The notes beneath the pieces were generated by a model. The model made no database searches. It worked only from the letters and a program-made list of their open reading frames with translations, and had not been told where the DNA came from. This document shows positions 1 to 4,572 of a DNA stretch of 5,265 bases, piece by piece. This DNA is from an uncultured Dialister sp. Lineage in GTDB: Bacteria; Bacillota; Negativicutes; Veillonellales; Dialisteraceae. The stretch spans positions 1 to 5,265 of the forward strand of contig URAA01000099.1 in assembly GCA_900545785.1 (NCBI GenBank). Direction: 5' to 3'. The translations under genes and the position numbers were made by a program. Each line of letters opens with the position of its first letter. Positions within the stretch are counted from its first letter, which is position 1.

Positions 1-52
1 CCGATGCCTTATAAAGTAAAAAATAGGTAAAATTGTAAATTTTTAATAAAAA

Positions 53-81
53 GTCTAATCAAAAAATGATTATGATATAAT
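53..81 (+). promoter_or_regulatory. Extended -10 promoter of the hydrolase gene
   Basis: A perfect -10 hexamer TATAAT lies at 76-81, preceded by TG at 73-74, giving the extended -10 motif TGATATAAT. The hexamer 17 bp upstream (GTCTAA, 53-58) is a poor -35 match, which an extended -10 promoter can tolerate. Transcription would start near 88, leaving a leader of about 50 nt. Two inverted repeats flank the -10 element, one in the spacer and one just after the start point, so regulation by a DNA-binding protein is possible. The start point is inferred. Confidence 0.6.
56..72. repeat. Inverted repeat in promoter spacer, operator candidate
   Basis: TAATCA (56-61) and TGATTA (67-72) are perfect reverse complements separated by five A residues. 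The element fills the space between the -35 position and the extended -10 of the hydrolase promoter, where a repressor would block RNA polymerase. The half-sites are A/T-rich and the surrounding DNA is too, so chance cannot be excluded. No regulator is encoded next to it and I cannot assign it to a known family. Confidence 0.3.
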
Positions 82-91
82 TTTGATAAGG

Positions 92-107
92 GGAGTTTTA
101 AAACTCC
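92..107. repeat. 16-bp perfect palindrome downstream of hydrolase promoter
   Basis: GGAGTTTTAAAACTCC is a perfect 16-bp palindrome beginning about 5 nt after the predicted start point. It could be a repressor operator overlapping the initial transcribed region, or in RNA a small 5' leader hairpin closed by GGAG/CUCC pairing. It has no U-run after it, so it is not a terminator. It sits well clear of the ribosome binding site (127-133). Confidence 0.4.
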
Positions 108-138
108 GATTGATATTCTGCAGGATAAGGAGGAACGC

Positions 139-1047
139 ATGGGAAAGAGACTTTTTAAAGTATTGACGGCGGTGGCTGCCTTGGCATTGACGGCTTATCT
201 GGTGCCGAAGAAAAATCCGGAGGCCTCACAAAGACCGGTTCCTTTGGGAGAAAGTTTGTCCTATTTATCGGAAAAAAGCGGTGAGAACAGTGAACCGATT
301 CCGCTTTATTACTATCGTCCCTCTGCTTTTGATGAAACGAGGCCCGTTGTTATCGCATTTCACGGCTTCGGAAGAAAAGGGGAAGAGTTCCGCAAAGAGC
401 TCGAGTCTTTTGCGGATGAGAATAATATAATGATTGTCTGTCCCGAATTTTCAAAGAAAAAATATCCCGGTGCCCGTTGTTACCAAGAAGGTAATGTATC
501 GGACAAGGACGGAACGGGCGGACATATTCATCCGAAAGACGAATGGATTTTTTCCGCGGCGGACAGAATCGTGGAAGAAGTGAAAAGAAGAGTCATGATG
601 AAAGGAAAGATCATCGTATTCGGCCATTCCGCGGGGGGACAGTTCCTCCAGAGAAGAAGCCTTCTTTCCGGCCCTGCCAAAGAAGATGTGACGGCGATTG
701 CCAATGCAGGGTGGTTTACCATGATCGACAGAAATGTTCCTTACCCCTACGGCATAGCAGATATTGAAATCAGCGATAAAGAATTGGCAAAAGTGTTTGC
801 AAAACCGCTCATTTTCTTTGTCGGCAGCGCTGACGTGAAAAGGGATTATCCTTTCAGAGATACGGAGGAAGCGGATGCACAGGGCCTGACCCGCAAGGAA
901 AGAGGAGAAAATTACTACCGCAAATCCAAAGAAAAAGCGGAAGAAATGAAAACACCTTTCCGCTGGAAATTGGAAACCGTAGACGGCGCAGCCCACGAAG
1001 AAGTTAAAATGGCGAAAGCGGCGATCCGATATATATTGAATCAATAA
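139..1047 (+). CDS. Exported alpha/beta hydrolase (esterase/depolymerase-like)
   Basis: A 302-residue serine hydrolase of the alpha/beta fold, probably acting outside the cytoplasm. Residues 1-22 form a basic start followed by a hydrophobic stretch, consistent with a signal peptide or N-terminal anchor; there is no lipobox cysteine and no clear cleavage motif. After it come the oxyanion-loop motif HGFG (75-78), the nucleophile elbow GHSAGG (162-167, Ser164), a probable acid Asp232 after a beta strand (FFVGSAD), and the catalytic histidine in GAAHEE (His286). The NAGWFTM segment (189-195) and the C-terminal RWKLETVDGAAH region resemble bacterial secreted hydrolases often labelled PHB depolymerase-like; the substrate is not evident. 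The start is fixed by AAGGAGG at 127-133, 5 nt before ATG. The gene appears monocistronic and faces metQ, sharing a terminator. Fold and catalytic class are secure; specific function is not. Confidence 0.88.
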   Translation: MGKRLFKVLTAVAALALTAYLVPKKNPEASQRPVPLGESLSYLSEKSGENSEPIPLYYYRPSAFDETRPVVIAFHGFGRKGEEFRKELESFADENNIMIVCPEFSKKKYPGARCYQEGNVSDKDGTGGHIHPKDEWIFSAADRIVEEVKRRVMMKGKIIVFGHSAGGQFLQRRSLLSGPAKEDVTAIANAGWFTMIDRNVPYPYGIADIEISDKELAKVFAKPLIFFVGSADVKRDYPFRDTEEADAQGLTRKERGENYYRKSKEKAEEMKTPFRWKLETVDGAAHEEVKMAKAAIRYILNQ

Positions 1048-1056
1048 GAGCATGAA

Positions 1057-1090
1057 AAAAGCACTGCCCGCAGTCACGGACAGTGCTTTT
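1057..1090. terminator. Bidirectional terminator between hydrolase and metQ
   Basis: AAAAGCACTG (1057-1066) pairs perfectly with CAGTGCTTTT (1081-1090), and two further C-G pairs extend the stem inside after one mismatch. The A-run on one flank and T-run on the other make it work on both strands: it lies 9 nt after the hydrolase stop codon and 7 nt beyond the metQ stop. Convergent genes sharing one symmetrical terminator is a common arrangement. Confidence 0.88.
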
Positions 1091-1097
1091 CGTTTTC

Positions 1098-1928
1098 TTA
1101 AAATGCTGCTTTGATGGCGCCGTTGTATCTCTTTTCAATAAATTCTTTCGATTCTTTGCTTGTGAGTGCTTTCATCAATTTTTTGATTTCCGGTCTGTTT
1201 TCATCTCCCGCGCGGACAGCGACGATGTTTGCATAGGGGGAATCGGCACTTTCCGTGAAGAGAGCATCTTTCGGATTCAGTTTTGCTTCCAGAGCGAAAT
1301 TGATGTTGATGACGGAAATATCCGTATCTTCCAAGGAACGGGGGAGCTGGGGAGCTTCCAATTCGGAGAATTGAAGATCTTTCGGATTTTCTGCGATATC
1401 CTGCGGTGTTGCCGTGATGGGAGCGCCGTCACGAAGTTTGATCAGTCCTGCCGACTGGAGAACCAGAAGAGCGCGGCCGCCGTTGGTGGGATCGTTCGGA
1501 ATGGCTACCCGGGCATGATCGGGGAGATCTTTCAGATCCTTTATTTTAGAGGAAAAGACGGACATCGGTTCCAGATGGACAGCGCCGGCGGAAACCAGTT
1601 TCAGGCCTCTTGATTCGGTAAATTCATCAAGATACGGCTTATGCTGGAAATAGTTGGCATCCAAGTTTTTGTCGTTCAATGCCAGATTGGGCTGTACATA
1701 ATCGGTGAATTCCACGAGTTCCACATTGACGCCGTCTTTGGCAAGCTGATCTTTGAGAGCGCCTAAAATTTCAGCATGGGGAACGGGGGAAACGCCGACC
1801 TTGATGGTGGTTGCCTTTTCGGCACTGCCTGCTCCGGCAGCGGGCTTTTTATCACTGCCGCAACCTGCCACGATACCTGCTGCGGCAAGAGCCGCTAAAG
1901 AAATGAGAATAGTTTTTTTGATTTGCAT
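1098..1928 (-). CDS. metQ: Methionine ABC transporter substrate-binding lipoprotein, MetQ/NlpA family
   Basis: A 276-residue surface lipoprotein that captures methionine (L- or D-Met, or oligopeptide-linked variants in some family members) for a MetNI-type ABC importer. The precursor has a KK-containing n-region, a hydrophobic core and the lipobox VAGC with Cys23 as the lipidated residue, followed by a flexible Lys/Ala/Gly-rich linker. The mature domain starts at TIKVGVSPVPHAEIL (41-55), the typical NlpA-family opening, and carries the family segments FTDYVQPNLAL (74-84), NYFQHKPYL (92-100), VAIPNDPTNGGRAL (141-154) and ININFALEAKL (207-217). Length is normal. The start at 1928 is chosen because AGGAGG (1936-1941) sits 7 nt upstream; the longer reading to 1997 would translate the T-box terminator. 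Its T-box with a Met specifier independently supports methionine. The permease and ATPase genes metI and metN are not adjacent, so they must be elsewhere. Confidence 0.95.
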   Translation of the reverse strand: MQIKKTILISLAALAAAGIVAGCGSDKKPAAGAGSAEKATTIKVGVSPVPHAEILGALKDQLAKDGVNVELVEFTDYVQPNLALNDKNLDANYFQHKPYLDEFTESRGLKLVSAGAVHLEPMSVFSSKIKDLKDLPDHARVAIPNDPTNGGRALLVLQSAGLIKLRDGAPITATPQDIAENPKDLQFSELEAPQLPRSLEDTDISVININFALEAKLNPKDALFTESADSPYANIVAVRAGDENRPEIKKLMKALTSKESKEFIEKRYNGAIKAAF

Positions 1929-1935
1929 GGGAAAA

Positions 1936-1941
1936 CCTCCT
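1936..1941 (-). promoter_or_regulatory. metQ ribosome binding site, decides the start
   Basis: On the minus strand AGGAGG lies 7 nt before the ATG at 1926-1928. It is located after the T-box terminator U-run, so only transcripts that read through the leader carry it. It rules out the 23-residue upstream extension of the reading frame. Confidence 0.9.
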
Positions 1942-1949
1942 GTTAAAAT

Positions 1950-1982
1950 AAAAAAATCTTCCGCCCGTAAGGGACGAAAGAT
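1950..1982 (-). terminator. T-box regulated intrinsic terminator
   Basis: On the minus strand the arms 1982-1972 (AUCUUUCGUCC) and 1966-1956 (GGGCGGAAGAU) form an 11-bp stem with two G-U pairs and a 5-nt loop, followed by a run of seven U (1956-1950, the first one shared with the stem). The 5' arm contains CGUCC, which is also needed by the T-box antiterminator, so the two structures are mutually exclusive. The terminator ends 21 nt before the metQ start codon. Confidence 0.92.
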
Positions 1983-2213
1983 CGTGTTACCACCCAATTT
2001 TATTTATATGTCGCCATATAAACCTTTATAAGTACGAAGGCATCTGCCCTGATACTCTCGCTCTGTAACGGGAGCACCCGGACTGCTTAATGATTCGGCA
2101 TATCAGGCTCAAAGACCATGTTCGACGAAACTCTGCGGACTCCTTCTCACCTGCCGGAGCTCTCTTTGCCGTTCCTTCCGTTTACTCTTCTTCTCATTGC
2201 CTATGTGTAAGTT
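1950..2213 (-). ncRNA. T-box leader, methionine-specific, controlling metQ
   Basis: A tRNA-sensing transcription-attenuation leader of about 260 nt. Stem I spans roughly 2202-2105, closed by AGGC/GCCU, and has the usual GAAGAGUAA element (2190-2182), the GGUGAGAA element (2151-2144) and the specifier loop with AUG at 2119-2117 in the context GAAC-AUG-GUCUUUGAG. AUG specifies methionine, matching the downstream gene. A hairpin at 2022-2003 (8-bp stem, GCGA tetraloop) is the probable stem III. The T-box sequence UGGGUGGUAACACG occupies 1996-1983: GGG (1995-1993) can pair with CCC (1973-1971) and ACG (1985-1983) with CGU (1976-1974), leaving the 7-nt bulge UGGUAAC. Its UGGU (1992-1989) would pair with the NCCA end of uncharged tRNA whose discriminator base is A. 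Uncharged tRNA-Met should stabilise this antiterminator and let metQ be transcribed. Confidence 0.94.
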
Positions 2214-2219
2214 GTGCTT

Positions 2220-2248
2220 ACTATATCATGATCGTTTGAAATATGCAA
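2220..2248 (-). promoter_or_regulatory. metQ / T-box leader promoter
   Basis: On the minus strand, TTGCAT (2248-2243) and TATAGT (2225-2220) are separated by exactly 17 bp, and TG one base before the -10 makes it an extended -10 promoter. The predicted start is near 2213, just upstream of T-box stem I, which agrees with the usual short distance between start point and stem I. An A/T-rich stretch (2258-2280) upstream could act as an UP element. Confidence 0.78.
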
Positions 2249-2285
2249 GACTGTTTTTTAAAAAAATCAAAAAAATTTTTATCTT

Positions 2286-2338
2286 TTTCAGTCCGTCCGT
2301 TGCTTTTCAAAAATAAAACGTGCCGAGACGGACAGAAA
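2286..2338 (-). terminator. Possible weak terminator after the 100-residue gene
   Basis: On the minus strand UUUCUGUCCGU (2338-2328) can pair with ACGGACUGAAA (2296-2286) with one U-U mismatch. The loop is long (about 31 nt) with a small internal UUUU/AAAA pairing, and the U-rich tract only begins about 10 nt after the stem. It starts 4 nt beyond the stop codon of the upstream gene, which is the right place, but the geometry is poor. Read-through into the metQ leader is possible. Confidence 0.35.
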
Positions 2339-2342
2339 GGGC

Positions 2343-2645
2343 TCACCAGTCGATCCAAGTGAGGGCTTTTTCCAGCTCGTAGAAAGATTTCCCGTCCCAG
2401 AGGATATCTTCCGTGAGGCGGTTCAGACAGTCATCGCCGTCTTCCGATTCATAATTGTAGACCAGCTCCATGAAATCTTCGAAAGGTTCCTTCGTCCAGC
2501 GGTATTTTTCCACACTGATCCGGTACGTATGGCGTTCCGGATGATAAACGAGGCCCGAGAAACGGTAGACATATCCTTTATGCCTGACCGATGCATGGCC
2601 TATGGTGAGGTAGTCAATAAATTCGTCTGCGTCTCCGCCTGTCAT
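2343..2645 (-). CDS. Hypothetical acidic 100-residue protein
   Basis: I do not recognise this family. The protein is small, soluble and acidic, without signal peptide or membrane segment. Residues 19-50 alternate polar and aromatic/aliphatic positions (VRHKGYVYRFSGLVYHPERHTY and on) and look like two or three beta strands; residues 54-66 and 87-98 look helical, with a very acidic stretch (66-72) between them. Aromatic content is high, ending in TWIDW, and there is one cysteine (Cys73). AAGGAGG at 2656-2650 lies 4 nt before the ATG, and a TATAAT hexamer lies upstream, both supporting real expression. The gene is divergent from the queuosine operon and upstream of, but separately promoted from, metQ. 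Nothing in the context assigns a role. It is probably a lineage-restricted cytoplasmic protein. Confidence 0.75.
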   Translation of the reverse strand: MTGGDADEFIDYLTIGHASVRHKGYVYRFSGLVYHPERHTYRISVEKYRWTKEPFEDFMELVYNYESEDGDDCLNRLTEDILWDGKSFYELEKALTWIDW

Positions 2646-2675
2646 AAATCCTCCTTGTAATGGTACATTTCCTTT

Positions 2676-2681
2676 ATTATA
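2676..2681 (-). promoter_or_regulatory. Probable -10 element for the 100-residue gene
   Basis: A perfect TATAAT on the minus strand lies 20 nt upstream of the AAGGAGG motif of the small gene. No convincing -35 is present at 16-18 bp and there is no TG extension, so the promoter may be weak or need an activator. A second A/T-rich TATAAA-like stretch immediately upstream is a competing candidate. The start point would be near 2669, leaving a short leader. Confidence 0.45.
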
Positions 2682-2723
2682 CTATATTTTATAAAAACAG
2701 ATGAGACCATAGAATTAAAATGG

Positions 2724-2752
2724 TTTATTGAAATATTTCTTTGTGCTATAAT
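2724..2752 (+). promoter_or_regulatory. Extended -10 promoter of the queC operon
   Basis: TGCTATAAT (2744-2752) is a perfect extended -10 motif. The hexamer 17 bp upstream, TTTATT (2724-2729), is a weak -35. Transcription should start near 2759, about 15 nt before the preQ1 aptamer, which suits a compact riboswitch leader. It is divergent from the promoter of the small gene, about 65 bp away. Confidence 0.75.
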
Positions 2753-2773
2753 AATGTAATTGTAAACAGACTG

Positions 2774-2812
2774 AGTTGTCCATTCTGAGGACCAACTATA
2801 AAAAACAGGAGG
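2774..2812 (+). ncRNA. preQ1-I riboswitch, translational type
   Basis: The short leader of queC folds as the preQ1-I H-type pseudoknot. P1 is AGUUG (2774-2778) with CAACU (2793-2797). The loop begins with U2779 and ends with C2792 directly before the 3' strand of P1; in solved preQ1-I structures these positions contact the ligand, the C pairing with preQ1. The A-rich tail AUAAAAAA (2798-2805) matches the family tail, and CAGGA (2806-2810) can pair with UUCUG (2783-2787) to form P2. The Shine-Dalgarno AGGAGG (2807-2812) overlaps P2, so ligand binding should hide the ribosome site of queC. There is no terminator between aptamer and gene, which favours translational control. PreQ1-I switches upstream of queC operons are well established; the base assignments here were made by eye. 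Confidence 0.85.
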
Positions 2813-2816
2813 AAGT

Positions 2817-3515
2817 ATGAAAAAAGCAATTATACTGTCCAGCGGCGGTGTAGACTCGACGACCTGTCTTTCCGTGGCTGTAGATGAACTGGGAGCGGAG
2901 AATGTCAGCACTGCTTCTATTTTTTATGGGCAGAAACATGAAAAAGAATTGGAAGCGGCAAGGAAAGTGGCGGACTATTACGGAGTGAAGCATTATGAAT
3001 ACGATTTGTCTCAAATCATGAAATATTCAAACAGCTCCCTTTTAAAAAATTCGTCAAAAGAAATAGAGCATAAAAGCTATGCCGACCAGATAGAAGAAAA
3101 AGGAGAAGGAAAAGTATCCACCTACGTCCCCTTCAGAAACGGCCTGATGCTTTCCGTGGCGGCAGCTCTTGCGGCAAGTATTTATGAAGACGAAGAAACG
3201 GATATCTATATCGGCGCTCATGCCGATGATGCCGCGGGCGAAGCTTATGCGGACTGTTCCGAACCTTTTTTGAAAGCCATGGGCGATGCGATTTCCATCG
3301 GCACTTACGGAAAAGTTCATCTCCGGTTTCCTTTTGCGGACAAAAACAAGGCGGCTGTCGTAGCGACGGGGTTGAAATTAAAAACCCCTTACGAACTGAC
3401 TTGGAGCTGCTATGAAGGCGGAGAAGAACCTTGCGGCACCTGTGCCACCTGCATCGACAGAAAAAGAGCATTTGCTCTGAACGGAGTGGAAGATCCGGCC
3501 CTGAAAAAGGGATAA
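2817..3515 (+). CDS. queC: 7-cyano-7-deazaguanine (preQ0) synthase QueC
   Basis: QueC converts 7-carboxy-7-deazaguanine, ammonia and ATP to preQ0 in the cytoplasm, the last common step before QueF reduction. The 232 residues are normal length. The ATP-pyrophosphatase PP-loop SGGVDST is at 9-15, YVPFRNG at 103-109, and the family segment GAHADDAAGEAYADC at 133-147 (YADC where many homologues have YPDC). The C-terminal zinc knuckle has Cys198, Cys206, Cys209 and Cys212. The ATG at 2817 is 4 nt after AGGAGG, which lies inside the preQ1 riboswitch, so this gene is the direct target of feedback. It is first in the operon; 77 bp separate it from queD. No sign of damage. Confidence 0.97.
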   Translation: MKKAIILSSGGVDSTTCLSVAVDELGAENVSTASIFYGQKHEKELEAARKVADYYGVKHYEYDLSQIMKYSNSSLLKNSSKEIEHKSYADQIEEKGEGKVSTYVPFRNGLMLSVAAALAASIYEDEETDIYIGAHADDAAGEAYADCSEPFLKAMGDAISIGTYGKVHLRFPFADKNKAAVVATGLKLKTPYELTWSCYEGGEEPCGTCATCIDRKRAFALNGVEDPALKKG

Positions 3516-3546
3516 TTTACAGATAAAAAATATTTTCTAAAGAAAT

Positions 3547-3567
3547 TTTTCCCGAAAATAGGGAAAA
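3547..3567 (+). other. Intercistronic hairpin between queC and queD
   Basis: TTTTCCC (3547-3553) and GGGAAAA (3561-3567) form a 7-bp stem with a 7-nt loop inside the 77-bp queC-queD gap. It is not followed by a U-run on the + strand, so it is unlikely to stop transcription fully. It could be an RNA-processing or stabilising element that adjusts queC versus queDE-folE expression. The rest of the gap is A/T-rich and holds only the queD ribosome binding site. Confidence 0.45.
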
Positions 3568-3592
3568 TCAGTGAACAGATAAAGGAGTCATT

Positions 3593-3922
3593 ATGTATAC
3601 GGTAACCAAAAGAATGGAAGTCAGCGGCGCCCATTTTTTAAAACTTGATTATGAAAGCAAATGCTGCTCACTCCACGGCCATAACTGGATCGTCACCGTC
3701 ACGGTCCGAAGCGAAACGTTGGATAAGAACGGAATGGTGGTGGATTTTACCAAAATCAAAGATGTGGTAAACCGCTTCGATCATGCCTGCGTGAATGATG
3801 TCATGGGAGATATCAACCCCACTGCAGAAAATATGGCGAAATGGATCTGCGATCATATCCCCTGCTGCATCCGTGTGTCCGTGCAGGAAACGGAAGGAAA
3901 CGTGGCGACTTATGAAAAATAA
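3593..3922 (+). CDS. queD: 6-carboxy-5,6,7,8-tetrahydropterin synthase QueD
   Basis: QueD turns dihydroneopterin triphosphate into 6-carboxytetrahydropterin, releasing acetaldehyde and triphosphate. At 109 residues it is a compact member of the 6-pyruvoyl-tetrahydropterin synthase fold, but all key positions are present: zinc ligands His14, His28 and His30 (SGAHF and LHGHN), catalytic Cys24 four residues before the HGH motif, the Asp63-His64 pair (RFDHA), the NPTAEN motif (75-80) and Glu99 in QETEG, the pterin-anchoring glutamate. The CxxxHGH spacing is that of QueD rather than PTPS-II or DHNA-type paralogues. AAAGGAG (3581-3587) is 5 nt before the ATG. Its stop codon overlaps the start of queE. 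Confidence 0.95.
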   Translation: MYTVTKRMEVSGAHFLKLDYESKCCSLHGHNWIVTVTVRSETLDKNGMVVDFTKIKDVVNRFDHACVNDVMGDINPTAENMAKWICDHIPCCIRVSVQETEGNVATYEK

Positions 3923-4571
3923 ATTTCCTTTATCGGAAATATTCGACAGTATTGACGGCGAAGGAAAAAGAACGGGGTATATGGTGATCTTCGTCCGTTT
4001 TGCCGGCTGCAATCTGCGCTGCACCTACTGCGATACCGCTTATGCCCTGAAAGAGTCGGATGCGGAAGAATTTCTTTCCGAAGAAGAAATCTTGGAACGG
4101 ATTCATTCCTACCCGTGGAAAAAGATCACTTTTACCGGAGGAGAACCTCTTTTGCAGCCGCTTTCGCATCTTTGCGATATCCTGTCCGAAGAAGGATATG
4201 AAGTGAATATAGAAACGAACGGCGCCGTTCCGCTTTTGGAAAAACGACCGAAAAATATTTTTTATACGATGGACTATAAATGCTCCGGCAGCGGAATGAA
4301 ACAATTCATGAGAATTTCCAATTTTAAAGAACTCCGCAAAGGAGATGTGCTGAAATTTGTCGTCGGCGATGAAAAAGATTTGGATGAAGCGAGAGAAATC
4401 ATCACTTCATGGCATGACGGAGAGAAGCCGAAATTTTATGTAAGCCCCGTTTGGGGAAAAATTCAGCCGAGAAAACTCGTCGAATATATAAGAAAGTATG
4501 AGATGACCGATGCAGCCGTCCAGCTGCAGCTACATAAAATCATCTGGGATCCTGACAAGAGAGGCGTCTGA
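3912..4571 (+). CDS. queE: 7-carboxy-7-deazaguanine synthase QueE (radical SAM)
   Basis: QueE is the radical SAM enzyme that contracts 6-carboxytetrahydropterin to 7-carboxy-7-deazaguanine. In 219 residues it shows the N-terminal FDSIDGEG motif (11-18; SIDGEG in place of the commoner SxQGEG), the 4Fe-4S motif CxxxCxxC at Cys33, Cys37 and Cys40 followed by DT, the SAM-binding TGGEP (75-79), ETNGA (101-105), DYKCSGSG (121-128) and the typical C-terminus LQLHKIIWDPDKRGV. I chose ATG 3912, which overlaps the end of queD by 11 bp, because the protein then starts like its family; the upstream reading to 3795 is queD in another frame. No good Shine-Dalgarno lies at normal spacing (a GGAAGGA at 3892-3898 is about 13 nt away), so translational coupling to queD is likely. 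Its stop is 1 bp before the folE start. Confidence 0.96.
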   Translation: MKNKFPLSEIFDSIDGEGKRTGYMVIFVRFAGCNLRCTYCDTAYALKESDAEEFLSEEEILERIHSYPWKKITFTGGEPLLQPLSHLCDILSEEGYEVNIETNGAVPLLEKRPKNIFYTMDYKCSGSGMKQFMRISNFKELRKGDVLKFVVGDEKDLDEAREIITSWHDGEKPKFYVSPVWGKIQPRKLVEYIRKYEMTDAAVQLQLHKIIWDPDKRGV

Positions 4572-4572
4572 T

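Noticed and set aside
69..81. ATTAT-GAT-ATAAT inverted repeat as a Fur or PerR box
   Set aside because: It is mostly the -10 element itself and matches neither consensus well; A/T-rich symmetry is expected here.
451..1077. 208-codon open frame on the minus strand opposite the hydrolase gene
   Set aside because: It is antisense to a clear alpha/beta hydrolase, has Phe/Arg-rich low-complexity composition typical of shadow frames, and runs through the terminator hairpin.
1083..1613. 176-codon open frame on the plus strand opposite metQ
   Set aside because: It is the complement of a convincing MetQ protein, begins within the terminator region and lacks family-like segments.
1929..1997. 23-residue N-terminal extension of metQ
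   Set aside because: It would translate the T-box sequence and terminator; the lipoprotein signal and AGGAGG at 1936-1941 point to 1928.
2642..2911. 89-codon minus-strand frame spanning the small gene start, the intergenic region and the queC start
   Set aside because: It overlaps promoters, the riboswitch and queC, and has no ribosome binding site or recognisable domain.
3547..3567. queC-queD hairpin as an intrinsic terminator
   Set aside because: No U-run follows the stem on the plus strand; recorded only as an intercistronic hairpin.
3795..3911. Longer queE reading beginning inside queD
   Set aside because: The 39 extra residues are queD read in another frame; QueE proteins start a few residues before the SxxGEG motif, as with ATG 3912.
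4510..4572. Longer folE reading beginning inside queE
   Set aside because: It overlaps the conserved queE C-terminus, and FolE similarity begins with the helix after ATG 4573.
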